A stretch of 64,000 nt of DNA from Bacteroidales bacterium (lineage in GTDB: Bacteria; Bacteroidota; Bacteroidia; Bacteroidales; UBA3824): the NCBI GenBank assembly GCA_016286055.1, contig JAEERW010000016.1:17657-81656 (forward strand), in the 5' to 3' direction. Below the pieces are notes generated by a model that saw nothing but the letters and a program-made list of their open reading frames with translations, made no database searches and was not told the DNA's origin. Below are positions 1 through 8,139 of the stretch, piece after piece; position 1 is the stretch's first letter; each line of letters begins with the position of its first letter. The translations under genes were made by a program, and so were the position numbers.

Positions 1-1
1 A

Positions 2-1315
2 TGGGGCGAGCCTAAGTTCGTATTTCTGATGATGGGTTCGATACTAATCAACTATCTGATGGGTATTTTGATAGAGAAATACGAGAGAAAAAAACTCATA
101 CTTACTACGGCTATATCTATTAATCTATGCATATTATTTATATTTAAATATTTAGGGTTTACATGCGCAATTTTCGACGGTCTTATTGAATCGCTTCATA
201 TCAAGGTGCTGCAAGACTTAAACCTTGTAATGCCTATAGGAATATCGTTCTACACTTTTCAAACAATCACCTATATAGTAGACGTTTACCGAGGACAGGT
301 ATCCGCTCAAAAAAACATTCTCAACCTCGGATTATACATTACCTTCTTTCCGCAATTGATAGCGGGCCCTATTGTGCGCTATCACGATATTAACCAACAG
401 ATAGAAAACCGAAAGGAAACGATAGAAAAGATAAGTGAGGGTTTACAACGTTTTATTATAGGTCTTGCCAAAAAGGTGCTGATTGCCAACAATCTTGCCA
501 TAGTGTGCGACTCAATTTACGATACCGACTACTTTGCTTACGGCACTTTTACTGCTTGGATTGCAGCCATATCATACGCTCTGCAAATCTACTACGATTT
601 TTCGGGCTACTCGGATATGGCAATAGGTCTCGCCAAAATTTTCGGTTTCAACATTTTGGAAAACTTCAACTATCCGTATGCTGCAAAATCGGTTACAGAT
701 TTTTGGAAACGGTGGCACATTTCGCTTACCAACTTTTTCCGCGATTATGTTTACATACCTCTCGGTGGCAACCGCAAAGGTAAAAAGCGGACAATGTTTA
801 ACCGCATTACCGTGTTTTTCCTCACGGGTTTGTGGCATGGCGCAGCGTGGCATTTTATAGCGTGGGGCTTACTGCACGGCCTTACAATGGTGGCAGAACG
901 TGCGCTAAAACTCAACGAAAAACTTAAAGGTGTATTTAGCATTTTTTACCGAGCTTTTACGCTTATGCTGATTACTATTTTTTGGGTAATATTCCGCAAC
1001 GGAATCGACAAAACGGTTTGGCGATTCATACTCAAAATGTTCGGTGGCAACTATACAGTTTTTTCAAAAAGTTACCGCCCAATTGTTGATACCAACTTGT
1101 TTTGGTTCGAATGCGACACCAAATTTTTCATCGTAATCACCATAGCCATCGCATTCTGCTTCCCATGGTGGAAAAAAATCACCCTACCACAGTCTCCACT
1201 AATCACAAACTCGCTCAGCATAATTAAGTGTCTGGTAATAATATTGCTATTTGTTTTATGCACTGCATATTTAGCCAACAACACATACAATCCGTTTATT
1301 TATTTCAGATTTTAA
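2..1315 (+). CDS. MBOAT-family polysaccharide O-acetyltransferase (AlgI-like), 5' end outside window
   Basis: This is a polytopic membrane O-acyltransferase of the AlgI/DltB (MBOAT) family, which moves acetyl groups across the inner membrane for transfer to an exopolysaccharide or cell-wall polymer. The reading frame is open to the left edge: codons before the first internal ATG (nt 29) read WGEPKFVFLM, which looks like AlgI sequence, so the gene starts upstream of the window. Visible family marks are the YDFSGYSDMAIGLAK segment, the FWKRWHISLTNFFRDYVYIPLGG block and the catalytic-histidine region LWHGAAWHFIAWGLLHG (about nt 826-885). Hydrophobic helices fill the rest. It is followed after 1 nt by an AlgJ/AlgX-like gene, the usual partner. 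The polymer being acetylated cannot be told from the sequence. Confidence 0.93.
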   Translation, partial: WGEPKFVFLMMGSILINYLMGILIEKYERKKLILTTAISINLCILFIFKYLGFTCAIFDGLIESLHIKVLQDLNLVMPIGISFYTFQTITYIVDVYRGQVSAQKNILNLGLYITFFPQLIAGPIVRYHDINQQIENRKETIEKISEGLQRFIIGLAKKVLIANNLAIVCDSIYDTDYFAYGTFTAWIAAISYALQIYYDFSGYSDMAIGLAKIFGFNILENFNYPYAAKSVTDFWKRWHISLTNFFRDYVYIPLGGNRKGKKRTMFNRITVFFLTGLWHGAAWHFIAWGLLHGLTMVAERALKLNEKLKGVFSIFYRAFTLMLITIFWVIFRNGIDKTVWRFILKMFGGNYTVFSKSYRPIVDTNLFWFECDTKFFIVITIAIAFCFPWWKKITLPQSPLITNSLSIIKCLVIILLFVLCTAYLANNTYNPFIYFRF

Positions 1316-1316
1316 A

Positions 1317-2399
1317 ATGAAAAAATTTATCCACATATCTTTCTGCACCGTAATAGGAATAGCCTTGGCGTTAAGCATAGTAAATTTCAATCGTCAGGGT
1401 AACGTTTTGTCTACCGAAAAACGTTCAATAGCCCCTATTCCAAAGCATATCACTGATTTTAAAGATTGGGATACATGTTTCAACGATCGTTTCGGCTATC
1501 GCGAACAACTTATAAATATTGCAAACTTTATCGACTACGATATTCTTCATAAAACAATAAAAAACTCTAAGGCTTTCAAGGGCAAAGATGGCTGGTTCTT
1601 CTATATAAATGCTGCCGATGGCAACAACCAAGGTGATTATAGCAAGACTAATTTACTCAATGAAGATGAATTAGCAAAATTTAAGGCTGAGATTCAAGAA
1701 AACGCTAAATGGTGCAGCGATAATGGAATCAAGTGTCTGTTTGTAATTTGCCCAAACAAGCATAATGTGTACCCCGAATACCATATTCTGGACCGACCAG
1801 AAGGCATCACTCGCACCGAACAACTTCTTTCTGTCTTCAACGAATCTGGTATCAAATGCATTTATCCTCTTGATTATCTCTTAGAAAAGAAAAAAACAGA
1901 CACCATCCCTCTTTATTATGAAACCGACACGCATTGGAATGACCTCGGAGCCTACTATGCGTTTGAAGCAATAAAAGAGGAGATTGTAAAAATGTTCCCC
2001 GACAAAAACTTTCCAAATATTGAATACAAACGCAAAGTTTCTTATAGCGAAACCGCAGGTGACATCCCCCCGATGCTAAACATAAAAGAGGCAAAGAGCA
2101 CTCGTATTTCTCTCTCCCCTATTAAAGGTAGCTTTAAAGACTATTATGTGTATACCAAAAACGAAGAAAGAGACGGTGTTATTTCAAAAGGCAAAAACAA
2201 AAATCTTCCTAAGGTTGTGATATTCCGCGACTCGTTCTTTACCGCCATGACTAAATATCTATCTACCTTATTTTCTAATGCAGAATACAATTGGAGGCGT
2301 ATAACCGATGATGACAAGAAAAGCATTCTGGCTAACAAGCCCGATCTAATTATTTTCGAATCAGTGGAACGTAATGCTGTAACTATTGCTAAGGAATAG
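1317..2399 (+). CDS. AlgJ/AlgX-like SGNH acetyltransferase partner (DHHW-type)
   Basis: A 360-residue protein with one N-terminal membrane segment (about residues 4-23) and an extracytoplasmic SGNH-hydrolase-like domain of the AlgJ/AlgX type. Such proteins receive acetyl groups from the MBOAT partner and place them on the polysaccharide. Visible motifs are DGWFFY near residue 90, the TDTHWND block near residue 203 (the D-x-H-W pair that acts with the catalytic serine) and FRDSFF near residue 305, which supplies the nucleophilic serine. The ATG lies 1 nt after the upstream stop, so the two genes are one transcription unit. It ends 4 nt from the convergent gene at 2404, with no clear terminator between. 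Specificity is not predictable. Confidence 0.85.
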   Translation: MKKFIHISFCTVIGIALALSIVNFNRQGNVLSTEKRSIAPIPKHITDFKDWDTCFNDRFGYREQLINIANFIDYDILHKTIKNSKAFKGKDGWFFYINAADGNNQGDYSKTNLLNEDELAKFKAEIQENAKWCSDNGIKCLFVICPNKHNVYPEYHILDRPEGITRTEQLLSVFNESGIKCIYPLDYLLEKKKTDTIPLYYETDTHWNDLGAYYAFEAIKEEIVKMFPDKNFPNIEYKRKVSYSETAGDIPPMLNIKEAKSTRISLSPIKGSFKDYYVYTKNEERDGVISKGKNKNLPKVVIFRDSFFTAMTKYLSTLFSNAEYNWRRITDDDKKSILANKPDLIIFESVERNAVTIAKE

Positions 2400-2403
2400 G
2401 TAA

Positions 2404-3174
2404 CTATATCCAAAAATGATTATTATTGCTTTTGTAATATCTTTTTATCCTAAAATCGTTGCCTTGGGTTACAAAGTCGTTTAGGGTTTTTACAACATTG
2501 ATAAACGCATCGGGATTTGCCAATAATTTAGCGTTTTTAATATAAAAATTTACTTCTTTTTTATCGCTTAGTATTACTTTTATATTGCTACTTGGACGCT
2601 TAACTAATGTGTTGTATTTCAGTCCCAAGGGGGTAAGTTTTTCTTTGAGAAGTGCCTCCACTGCGGCAACGGAAATCTTGTTTTTCATCAAATCTTTCTG
2701 TACCGCAAATTTTATGCGTTCGGCAATGGGTTTCCAAATGGGAATGCGGGTGGCGATAAACTCCACCACATCGCAAAAACGCGGAATATCGTCGCCGGTG
2801 ATTAGACATTCGCACCCAGTAAAACCGGTGCTGTAATATCCCGAACGGAATGGTTCAAGGCAAATCACTCCTCCTTCGTGAAATTTTATGTACAAGTAAT
2901 CGAAACCTCGCGAGTCCTTTGCCACATCTGCATATTTGCCGTGTCGCTCTAATAGCGTGGCATAAACGGTCTCAAAATCCATTTTTTTAGCATTGGCAGC
3001 AATTTCCCTATTGCGATGCAGACGAGGAAGAAAATGCGAAACAAACACCACCATAGCATATTTCAACAGTTCATCAGCATAGAGATTCATATTCTTAGTA
3101 GGAGTGTTTCGCTTTGCCTCTTTAAAGCATTCGGATTCTATTTTGCGGAGTTCTTTTGGGTCGAGTTCTAACAT
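2404..3174 (-). CDS. hypothetical protein, 256 aa
   Basis: I do not recognise this protein. It is soluble, with no signal peptide or membrane helix. The N-terminal half looks alpha-helical (charged ELRKIESECFKEAKR start). The middle carries a pattern suggesting beta-strands (FDYLYIKFHEGGVICLEPFRSGYYSTGF). The C-terminal part is Lys/Asn-rich. It follows fumarase on the same strand, but a good terminator (about 3205-3240) lies between them, so it probably has its own promoter just upstream of 3174. Codon use resembles the neighbours, so there is no sign of recent transfer. Function is unknown. Confidence 0.7.
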   Translation of the reverse strand: MLELDPKELRKIESECFKEAKRNTPTKNMNLYADELLKYAMVVFVSHFLPRLHRNREIAANAKKMDFETVYATLLERHGKYADVAKDSRGFDYLYIKFHEGGVICLEPFRSGYYSTGFTGCECLITGDDIPRFCDVVEFIATRIPIWKPIAERIKFAVQKDLMKNKISVAAVEALLKEKLTPLGLKYNTLVKRPSSNIKVILSDKKEVNFYIKNAKLLANPDAFINVVKTLNDFVTQGNDFRIKRYYKSNNNHFWI

Positions 3175-3204
3175 AATAAAAGGTTATATTAATACAATTC
3201 TAAA

Positions 3205-3240
3205 AATAAAAACAGGGCTGAATTATATTTCTCAGCCCCG
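3205..3240 (-). terminator. rho-independent terminator of the fumarase gene
   Basis: On the minus strand a stem pairs GGGGCTGA with TCAGCCC across a roughly 10-nt A/T loop and is followed by TGTTTTTATTTTT. It lies about 30 nt past the fumarase stop codon. Confidence 0.75.
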
Positions 3241-3269
3241 TTTTCAATTATCAACATTCAATTTTTAAC

Positions 3270-4922
3270 TTACGCGATTATTGTGCAGCCGGAGCAAGGT
3301 TTCAACTGTTTAAAAAAGTCGTTGCCTTTGTCGTCTACAAGAATGAAAGCGGGGAAATCTTGTACTTTGATTTTCCAAATTGCCTCCATTCCAAGTTCGG
3401 GATATTCTACGCATTCAATGCTCTTGATGTTGTTTTGAGCAAGGATAGCGGCAGGACCGCCGATTGAGCCAAGGTAAAATCCGCCGTGCTTTTTGCAAGC
3501 GTTGGTAACGGCTTCGGTGCGGTTGCCTTTTGCAAGCATAATCATTGAGCCGCCGTGGTCTTGAAACTCGTCAACATACGGGTCCATACGGTTGGCTGTG
3601 GTGGGACCCATTGAGCCACAGGGCATTCCAGCGGGAGTCTTGGCAGGTCCGGCGTAATAAATCGGGTGGTCTTTCATATACTGCGGAAGGTCTTCGCCGG
3701 CATCCAAACGTGCTTTTAGTTTGGCGTGCGCAATGTCGCGACCTACTATGATAGTTCCGTTCAATGAAAGACGTGTGGCAACGGGATATTTAGTAAGAAT
3801 TTTGCAAACCTCGCTCATAGGTTGGTCGAGGTCGATTTTTACTGCGTTGCCTTCGCCAGCGTTGCGGAGTTCTTCGGGAATAAGTTCGGTAGGATTGTCG
3901 TCCATTTTTTCAATCCAGATACCGTCTTTGTTGATTTTTGCCTTGATGTTGCGGTCGGCAGAGCAACTTACGCCCAAACCAATCGGGCAACTTGCACCGT
4001 GGCGGGGAAGACGTATCACACGCACGTCGTGAGCCATATATTTGCCGCTAAACTGTGCGCCGAGACCAATTTTGTAAGCCTCTTGCAAAAGTTCTTTTTC
4101 GAGTTCCACATCGCGGAATGCGCGTCCTGTTTCGTCGCCGGTGGTGGGCAACGAATCGTAGTAATGGGTAGATGCCAACTTAACGGTCAAGAGGTTCTTT
4201 TCGGCTGATGTTCCGCCAATTACAAATGCAATGTGGTAAGGAGGACAAGCCGCTGTGCCGAGACTCTTCATTTTTTCTACCAAGAATGGAACCAATGTGC
4301 CGGGGTTTTGGATACGTGCTTTGGTTTCTTGATAAAGGTAAGTTTTGTTGGCCGAGCCGCCGCCCTTGGTTACCATAAGGAATTTGTATTCCATACCTTC
4401 GGTGGCTTCGATGTCGATTTGCGCGGGAAGGTTGCAACGTGTGTTTTTCTCCTCGTACATACTCAGTGGAGCGTTTTGCGAATAGCGCAGATTGTCCTGA
4501 GTATAAGTGTTATAAACGCCTTTTGCAAGAAATTCTTCATCGCAGAATCCTGTCCACACCTGCTGACCTTTTTCGCCGTGGATAATGGCTGTACCGGTGT
4601 CTTGGCAGAGGGGAAGTTGACCCTTTACCGAAACCTCGGCATTGCGCAAGAATGTGAGAGCCACATATTTATCATTTTCAGATGCCTCAGGGTCGCGGAG
4701 AATTTTGGCTACCTGTTCGTTGTGTTTGCGGCGGAGCATAAACGAAACATCGTGAAATGCTTGCTGCGAAAGTTTTTCCAAAGCCTCGGGTGCAACCTTC
4801 AAAATCGGTTTGCCTTCAAATTCCGAAACCGAAACTCCTTCTTTTGTAAGGAGATAATATTCGGTATCGTCCTTGCCCAACTGAAACATCGGGGCATATT
4901 TAAAATCGGGAATGTTTGCCAT
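3270..4922 (-). CDS. class I fumarate hydratase (iron-sulfur)
   Basis: Oxygen-sensitive [4Fe-4S] fumarase that interconverts fumarate and L-malate. In Bacteroidales it serves the reductive branch leading to succinate and propionate. The 550 residues match the full length of E. coli FumA/FumB, with N- and C-terminal domains fused in one chain. Cluster-ligand cysteines are seen as [10 protein letters not shown] (C106), TAACPP (C226) and GVSC (C320), with the spacing of the E. coli enzyme. The C-terminal catalytic region shows [12 protein letters not shown] and the [13 protein letters not shown] stretch. The tail carries an additional CSGC pair whose role is unclear. It is monocistronic, with a promoter at 4955-4986 and a terminator at 3205-3240. 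The start gives the standard family N-terminus. Confidence 0.97.
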   Translation of the reverse strand: MANIPDFKYAPMFQLGKDDTEYYLLTKEGVSVSEFEGKPILKVAPEALEKLSQQAFHDVSFMLRRKHNEQVAKILRDPEASENDKYVALTFLRNAEVSVKGQLPLCQDTGTAIIHGEKGQQVWTGFCDEEFLAKGVYNTYTQDNLRYSQNAPLSMYEEKNTRCNLPAQIDIEATEGMEYKFLMVTKGGGSANKTYLYQETKARIQNPGTLVPFLVEKMKSLGTAACPPYHIAFVIGGTSAEKNLLTVKLASTHYYDSLPTTGDETGRAFRDVELEKELLQEAYKIGLGAQFSGKYMAHDVRVIRLPRHGASCPIGLGVSCSADRNIKAKINKDGIWIEKMDDNPTELIPEELRNAGEGNAVKIDLDQPMSEVCKILTKYPVATRLSLNGTIIVGRDIAHAKLKARLDAGEDLPQYMKDHPIYYAGPAKTPAGMPCGSMGPTTANRMDPYVDEFQDHGGSMIMLAKGNRTEAVTNACKKHGGFYLGSIGGPAAILAQNNIKSIECVEYPELGMEAIWKIKVQDFPAFILVDDKGNDFFKQLKPCSGCTIIA

Positions 4923-4954
4923 TTGTTTAATATTTTTGATATGTTTGTTTTGCG

Positions 4955-4986
4955 CAAAGGTAGGGATATTTTAGGGAAAATAACAA
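4955..4986 (-). promoter_or_regulatory. Bacteroidota sigma-ABfr-type promoter for fumarase
   Basis: On the minus strand TTG (4984-4986), a 21-nt spacer and TACCTTTG (4955-4962) match the -33/-7 consensus. The -7 box ends 33 nt before the start codon. Confidence 0.6.
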
Positions 4987-5038
4987 TATTTCAATAGATA
5001 TTTTTTAACAAAACACCATCCGCCACAACTAAATTGTT

Positions 5039-5069
5039 TTTGTTGTTAATAAAAAATCAATTACCTTTG
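5039..5069 (+). promoter_or_regulatory. Bacteroidota promoter for the lipoprotein/FHA/PP2C/kinase operon
   Basis: TTTG (5039-5042), a 19-nt spacer and TACCTTTG (5062-5069) are a full consensus match, 27 nt before the first ATG. The next four genes are spaced 2, 5 and 12 nt apart, so this is probably the operon promoter. Confidence 0.7.
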
Positions 5070-5096
5070 CGGTGTTAGCAAAATTGTCATCTTACA

Positions 5097-5453
5097 ATGA
5101 AAACACTTAAAACAACTGCCATTATACTTGTTGCATGCCTTATCAGTGCGTGCTGCACTCCTATAGCCTCTATCACAAAACATCCTGCTGAATACCGTGG
5201 CAAAACCGTAATTGTAAAAGGCAGAGTTATCAACACCCTCCGCCTCGAAGACCTTAGTTTCTTCACCATCAAAAACCACGGGAAAATCAACATCACCACC
5301 ACAAGTTTTCTCCCTGTAAAAGACGACTATGTGCGTGTACGGGGCATTGTAGACGACAAATTCTACTATCAGCGCGACACTATTCTTATTATCCGCGAAA
5401 TTGTAGAAATCGACGAAAATGTTAAACCAGACTTTAACCGAATGGTGAACTAA
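5097..5453 (+). CDS. small lipoprotein, possible OB-fold
   Basis: 118-residue lipoprotein: a short lysine-bearing N-terminus, a hydrophobic stretch and the lipobox LISAC, with lipidation expected on the first of two adjacent cysteines. The mature part (about 95 residues) has the strand pattern of a small OB-like barrel: HPAEYRGKTVIVKGRV, FFTIKNHGKINIT, DYVRVRGIVDDKFYYQRDTILIIREIVEI. That fold is an inference from the pattern. It is the first gene of the operon that continues with the FHA-domain, PP2C and kinase genes, so it may be a periplasmic accessory or sensor for them. No catalytic residues are apparent. Confidence 0.75.
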   Translation: MKTLKTTAIILVACLISACCTPIASITKHPAEYRGKTVIVKGRVINTLRLEDLSFFTIKNHGKINITTTSFLPVKDDYVRVRGIVDDKFYYQRDTILIIREIVEIDENVKPDFNRMVN

Positions 5454-5455
5454 CA

Positions 5456-6925
5456 ATGAATAAGTGGTTGATAATTATCTGGTTAATAACGGCAGCAAAA
5501 ATCCTATCTGCTCAGGATTTTAAAATTAGCCGTATCGATGAGAGCGAATTCCCAACCATTTCGTTCCAGCTCGAAATCTCAGGAGGAAGCGAAAAATCTA
5601 TAGATGGTTTTACCTTAGAAGAATACAACAACCCTATTGAATACTCATCTACCCCAGATGATGCTACTGGAATCCAACAATCAAGAACTTATATTTTTTT
5701 AATCGAAAACTCATATTATTTTCACAAAAACAAGATTTTCCCTGAGCTTATCACATCGATAAAACAGGTAAACAACAACATAAATGAAGACGATCGGGTA
5801 AACATTCTCTTTTTTGGAAGCAAACTCCAGCCCACTGTTAAATACGTTAGCATAGAACCAACAGCCGACACTCACAGACTCAACAGCATGGTTGACTGCT
5901 ATTTCAAATCTGAATCAGACAGCACATATATCGACAATCCTCTTTACCCAAGCATCGAAGAGGCAGCTGAATATGCCCTCTCGTTGCCTTCGCAAAACAG
6001 CATCAAATTTCTTATTGTTATTGCCAGAGGGCTCAACCTTTGCAACACTCTCACATTCTCCCCAAACTTTATGGAATCGATGCGAAAGAGCAACCTGTAT
6101 ATCAACGTAGTGATGTTCAAAACCGAAACACCAAACGCCAAACGTGAACTTGCCGACTTATGTGAATCGTCAGGAGGCTCATTCGTAACCTTTGAACAAG
6201 GACAGCTAGAACAGACCCTCATGCAACTCGGCGAAAAAAACAGCAAAACCCCTCCTAAAATCACAAACCATTGCTACAAAATCAGTTTCAAAACTGCGCA
6301 AAATGGCACCAACAATTTTGTTAAAGCTCGGTTCTATGGGGCAGAAACTGTTGTTGAATTTTCAAACCCAAACAAAACTGGCATTTTTGGACGTCACCCG
6401 TCTACTGCATTTGCTGGCATTATGTTCGCTGTTTTGGCGGTGGTACTAATTATTTACGCCATAGTACGCAACAAAGTAATCAAAAAAATCGATGATGCCA
6501 CAAAACTCAAAATGCGCGAAATTCAAATTCAAAACAAACGTCTAAAACGCGAAATCGAAAAATACCGCAAACATCCAGTGAGCGTGTCACAATCGTTCGA
6601 CGACTTCAACTCCGCCGAAAACCTCGTAGCAGGCGGACAGCAGACTCCTAAACTCATCTGCGCCAACGACGGTGAAAACACTTCATACGACCTCAACAAG
6701 TTGGTAATGTCTATCGGTCGTGCCGACGACAACGATATTGTTATTCACAATCGCACCGTGTCGTCGCACCACGCTACTCTCAGTTTTGAGGGTGGCGTAT
6801 TCTACATCAGCGACAACGACAGCACCAACGGTATTTTTGTCAACGACATCAAAATCACAAAAAGCAAAGTTAACAACGACGACATCATCCGTATTGGTGC
6901 CGTGTTTGCCAAACTTAAATATTAA
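5456..6925 (+). CDS. vWA-like / transmembrane / FHA-domain protein
   Basis: 489 residues. A signal peptide (residues 1-19, ending ILSAQ) leads to an extracytoplasmic region resembling a von Willebrand A domain (about 70-265). Its metal site is degenerate: the expected DxSxS reads IENSYYF. A membrane helix (TAFAGIMFAVLAVVLIIYAI, about 315-337) is followed by a basic coiled coil (about 340-370) and a C-terminal FHA domain with IGRADDNDIVIHNRTVSSHHA and STNGIFVN. FHA domains bind phosphothreonine, so the cytoplasmic tail could read the product of the kinase encoded two genes downstream. The next gene starts 5 nt later. The architecture suggests outside-to-inside signalling; partner and signal are unknown. 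Confidence 0.88.
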   Translation: MNKWLIIIWLITAAKILSAQDFKISRIDESEFPTISFQLEISGGSEKSIDGFTLEEYNNPIEYSSTPDDATGIQQSRTYIFLIENSYYFHKNKIFPELITSIKQVNNNINEDDRVNILFFGSKLQPTVKYVSIEPTADTHRLNSMVDCYFKSESDSTYIDNPLYPSIEEAAEYALSLPSQNSIKFLIVIARGLNLCNTLTFSPNFMESMRKSNLYINVVMFKTETPNAKRELADLCESSGGSFVTFEQGQLEQTLMQLGEKNSKTPPKITNHCYKISFKTAQNGTNNFVKARFYGAETVVEFSNPNKTGIFGRHPSTAFAGIMFAVLAVVLIIYAIVRNKVIKKIDDATKLKMREIQIQNKRLKREIEKYRKHPVSVSQSFDDFNSAENLVAGGQQTPKLICANDGENTSYDLNKLVMSIGRADDNDIVIHNRTVSSHHATLSFEGGVFYISDNDSTNGIFVNDIKITKSKVNNDDIIRIGAVFAKLKY

Positions 6926-6930
6926 ATTAT

Positions 6931-8127
6931 ATGGCAGAGACAAAAGAACTAACAAATTTTCACTACATCAGCCTCACCGACAAGGGCTGCGTCCGCACCA
7001 ACAATGAGGACTATCTCGGCTATTTCGACACACTCAACGGTCATGTGTTTGTAGTGTGCGACGGTGTGGGGGGGCTGCCTTGCGGCGAAAAGGCTTCTCA
7101 AACCGTAGTCAATTCGGTCAAGTTCTTCTTCTCCAATTTTTACTACAAAGACCCGTTTCAAGCGATCTCCGACGCGCTCAATTACGCCAACAACCGTATC
7201 GACGAAGAAACCGCCAACGACTACACATGCCATGGCATGGGAACTACCGTGGTGCTGGCTCTTGTTCGGTACAACAAGGTGTATTACGCTCACCTCGGCG
7301 ATTCAAGATTATATTTTTTACATGAGGGGAAATTAATCCGACTCACTCGCGACGACACCTATGTAGAACACCTCGTAGAGGAAGGAAAACTCGCTGCAAA
7401 CGAAATCAGCAATCATCCGAGAAAAAACGAACTTACTGCAGCCATGGGTCTTTACGGCTCTCCGCACATCTGCTCTGCCCCTATCTCCCCGTCCGAAAAA
7501 GACTTGATCCTCCTCTGCACCGACGGACTTTACAATATGATTTCCGAAAAAGAGATTCAATCCTTCCTCTGCCGACGCGGACACATCGAAGACAAAGGCA
7601 TGGATATGCTCAAAACCGCCATCAAACGAGGTGCTCCTGACAATATAACCCTGCAAATTATAAAATTTTACAATGTCGAGCCCAAAAACTCATCAGAAAA
7701 TAAACCTAATGAGACAACGTCAAAGCCCCAACTCAAAAAGGCTATTCTCGTTTTTGAAATTCTGCTTGCAGTTTTGATCGTGGTAGGCATTGCAGTAATG
7801 AGGCACAGCGGCAAAAACCCAACTCCTGCCGAAAAGCCAACTCCTCCAAATACTTCGTACAGCATCAACATCAAAACCGATGAGTCGTGCAATATCGATT
7901 CCATTTCTCAACTCTACGGTGTTAAAATCGAAGATATCGTGGTTTATAGCCAAGGAGGAAACTTTATAATGAATATACCCGTAAAAAAAATTCTCAAAAC
8001 ACGTTATTTCGACAACCTTGCTACTTTAGAAAAACAATACGGCACAAGCCAGCGAAGGATAATGATTGTAAACAAATTCCAAAGCACGCACGTTGCCCCT
8101 GGTACAAACATTACAATCCCCTTTTAA
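6931..8127 (+). CDS. PP2C-family Ser/Thr phosphatase with membrane anchor and LysM-like tail
   Basis: 398 residues. The N-terminal 240 residues are a metal-dependent PP2C catalytic domain: NNEDYLG (metal Asp27), VVCDGVGG (Asp44-Gly45), GMGTTVV, AHLGDSRLY, LLCTDGLYNM and PDNIT are all in order, so activity is expected. A membrane helix (about 270-292) is followed by a Pro/Thr linker and an outer region with two weak LysM-like segments (SISQLYGVKIEDIV and NLATLEKQYGTSQRRIMIVN). LysM modules usually bind peptidoglycan, so the outer part may sense the wall; the match is divergent. It lies between FHA and kinase genes in one operon and probably reverses the kinase's phosphorylation. Confidence 0.93.
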   Translation: MAETKELTNFHYISLTDKGCVRTNNEDYLGYFDTLNGHVFVVCDGVGGLPCGEKASQTVVNSVKFFFSNFYYKDPFQAISDALNYANNRIDEETANDYTCHGMGTTVVLALVRYNKVYYAHLGDSRLYFLHEGKLIRLTRDDTYVEHLVEEGKLAANEISNHPRKNELTAAMGLYGSPHICSAPISPSEKDLILLCTDGLYNMISEKEIQSFLCRRGHIEDKGMDMLKTAIKRGAPDNITLQIIKFYNVEPKNSSENKPNETTSKPQLKKAILVFEILLAVLIVVGIAVMRHSGKNPTPAEKPTPPNTSYSINIKTDESCNIDSISQLYGVKIEDIVVYSQGGNFIMNIPVKKILKTRYFDNLATLEKQYGTSQRRIMIVNKFQSTHVAPGTNITIPF

Positions 8128-8139
8128 AACCCAATAATT

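Noticed and set aside
4233..4997. 254-residue plus-strand frame opposite the fumarase gene
   Set aside because: Shadow of a well-conserved enzyme; Phe/Cys-rich and without motifs.
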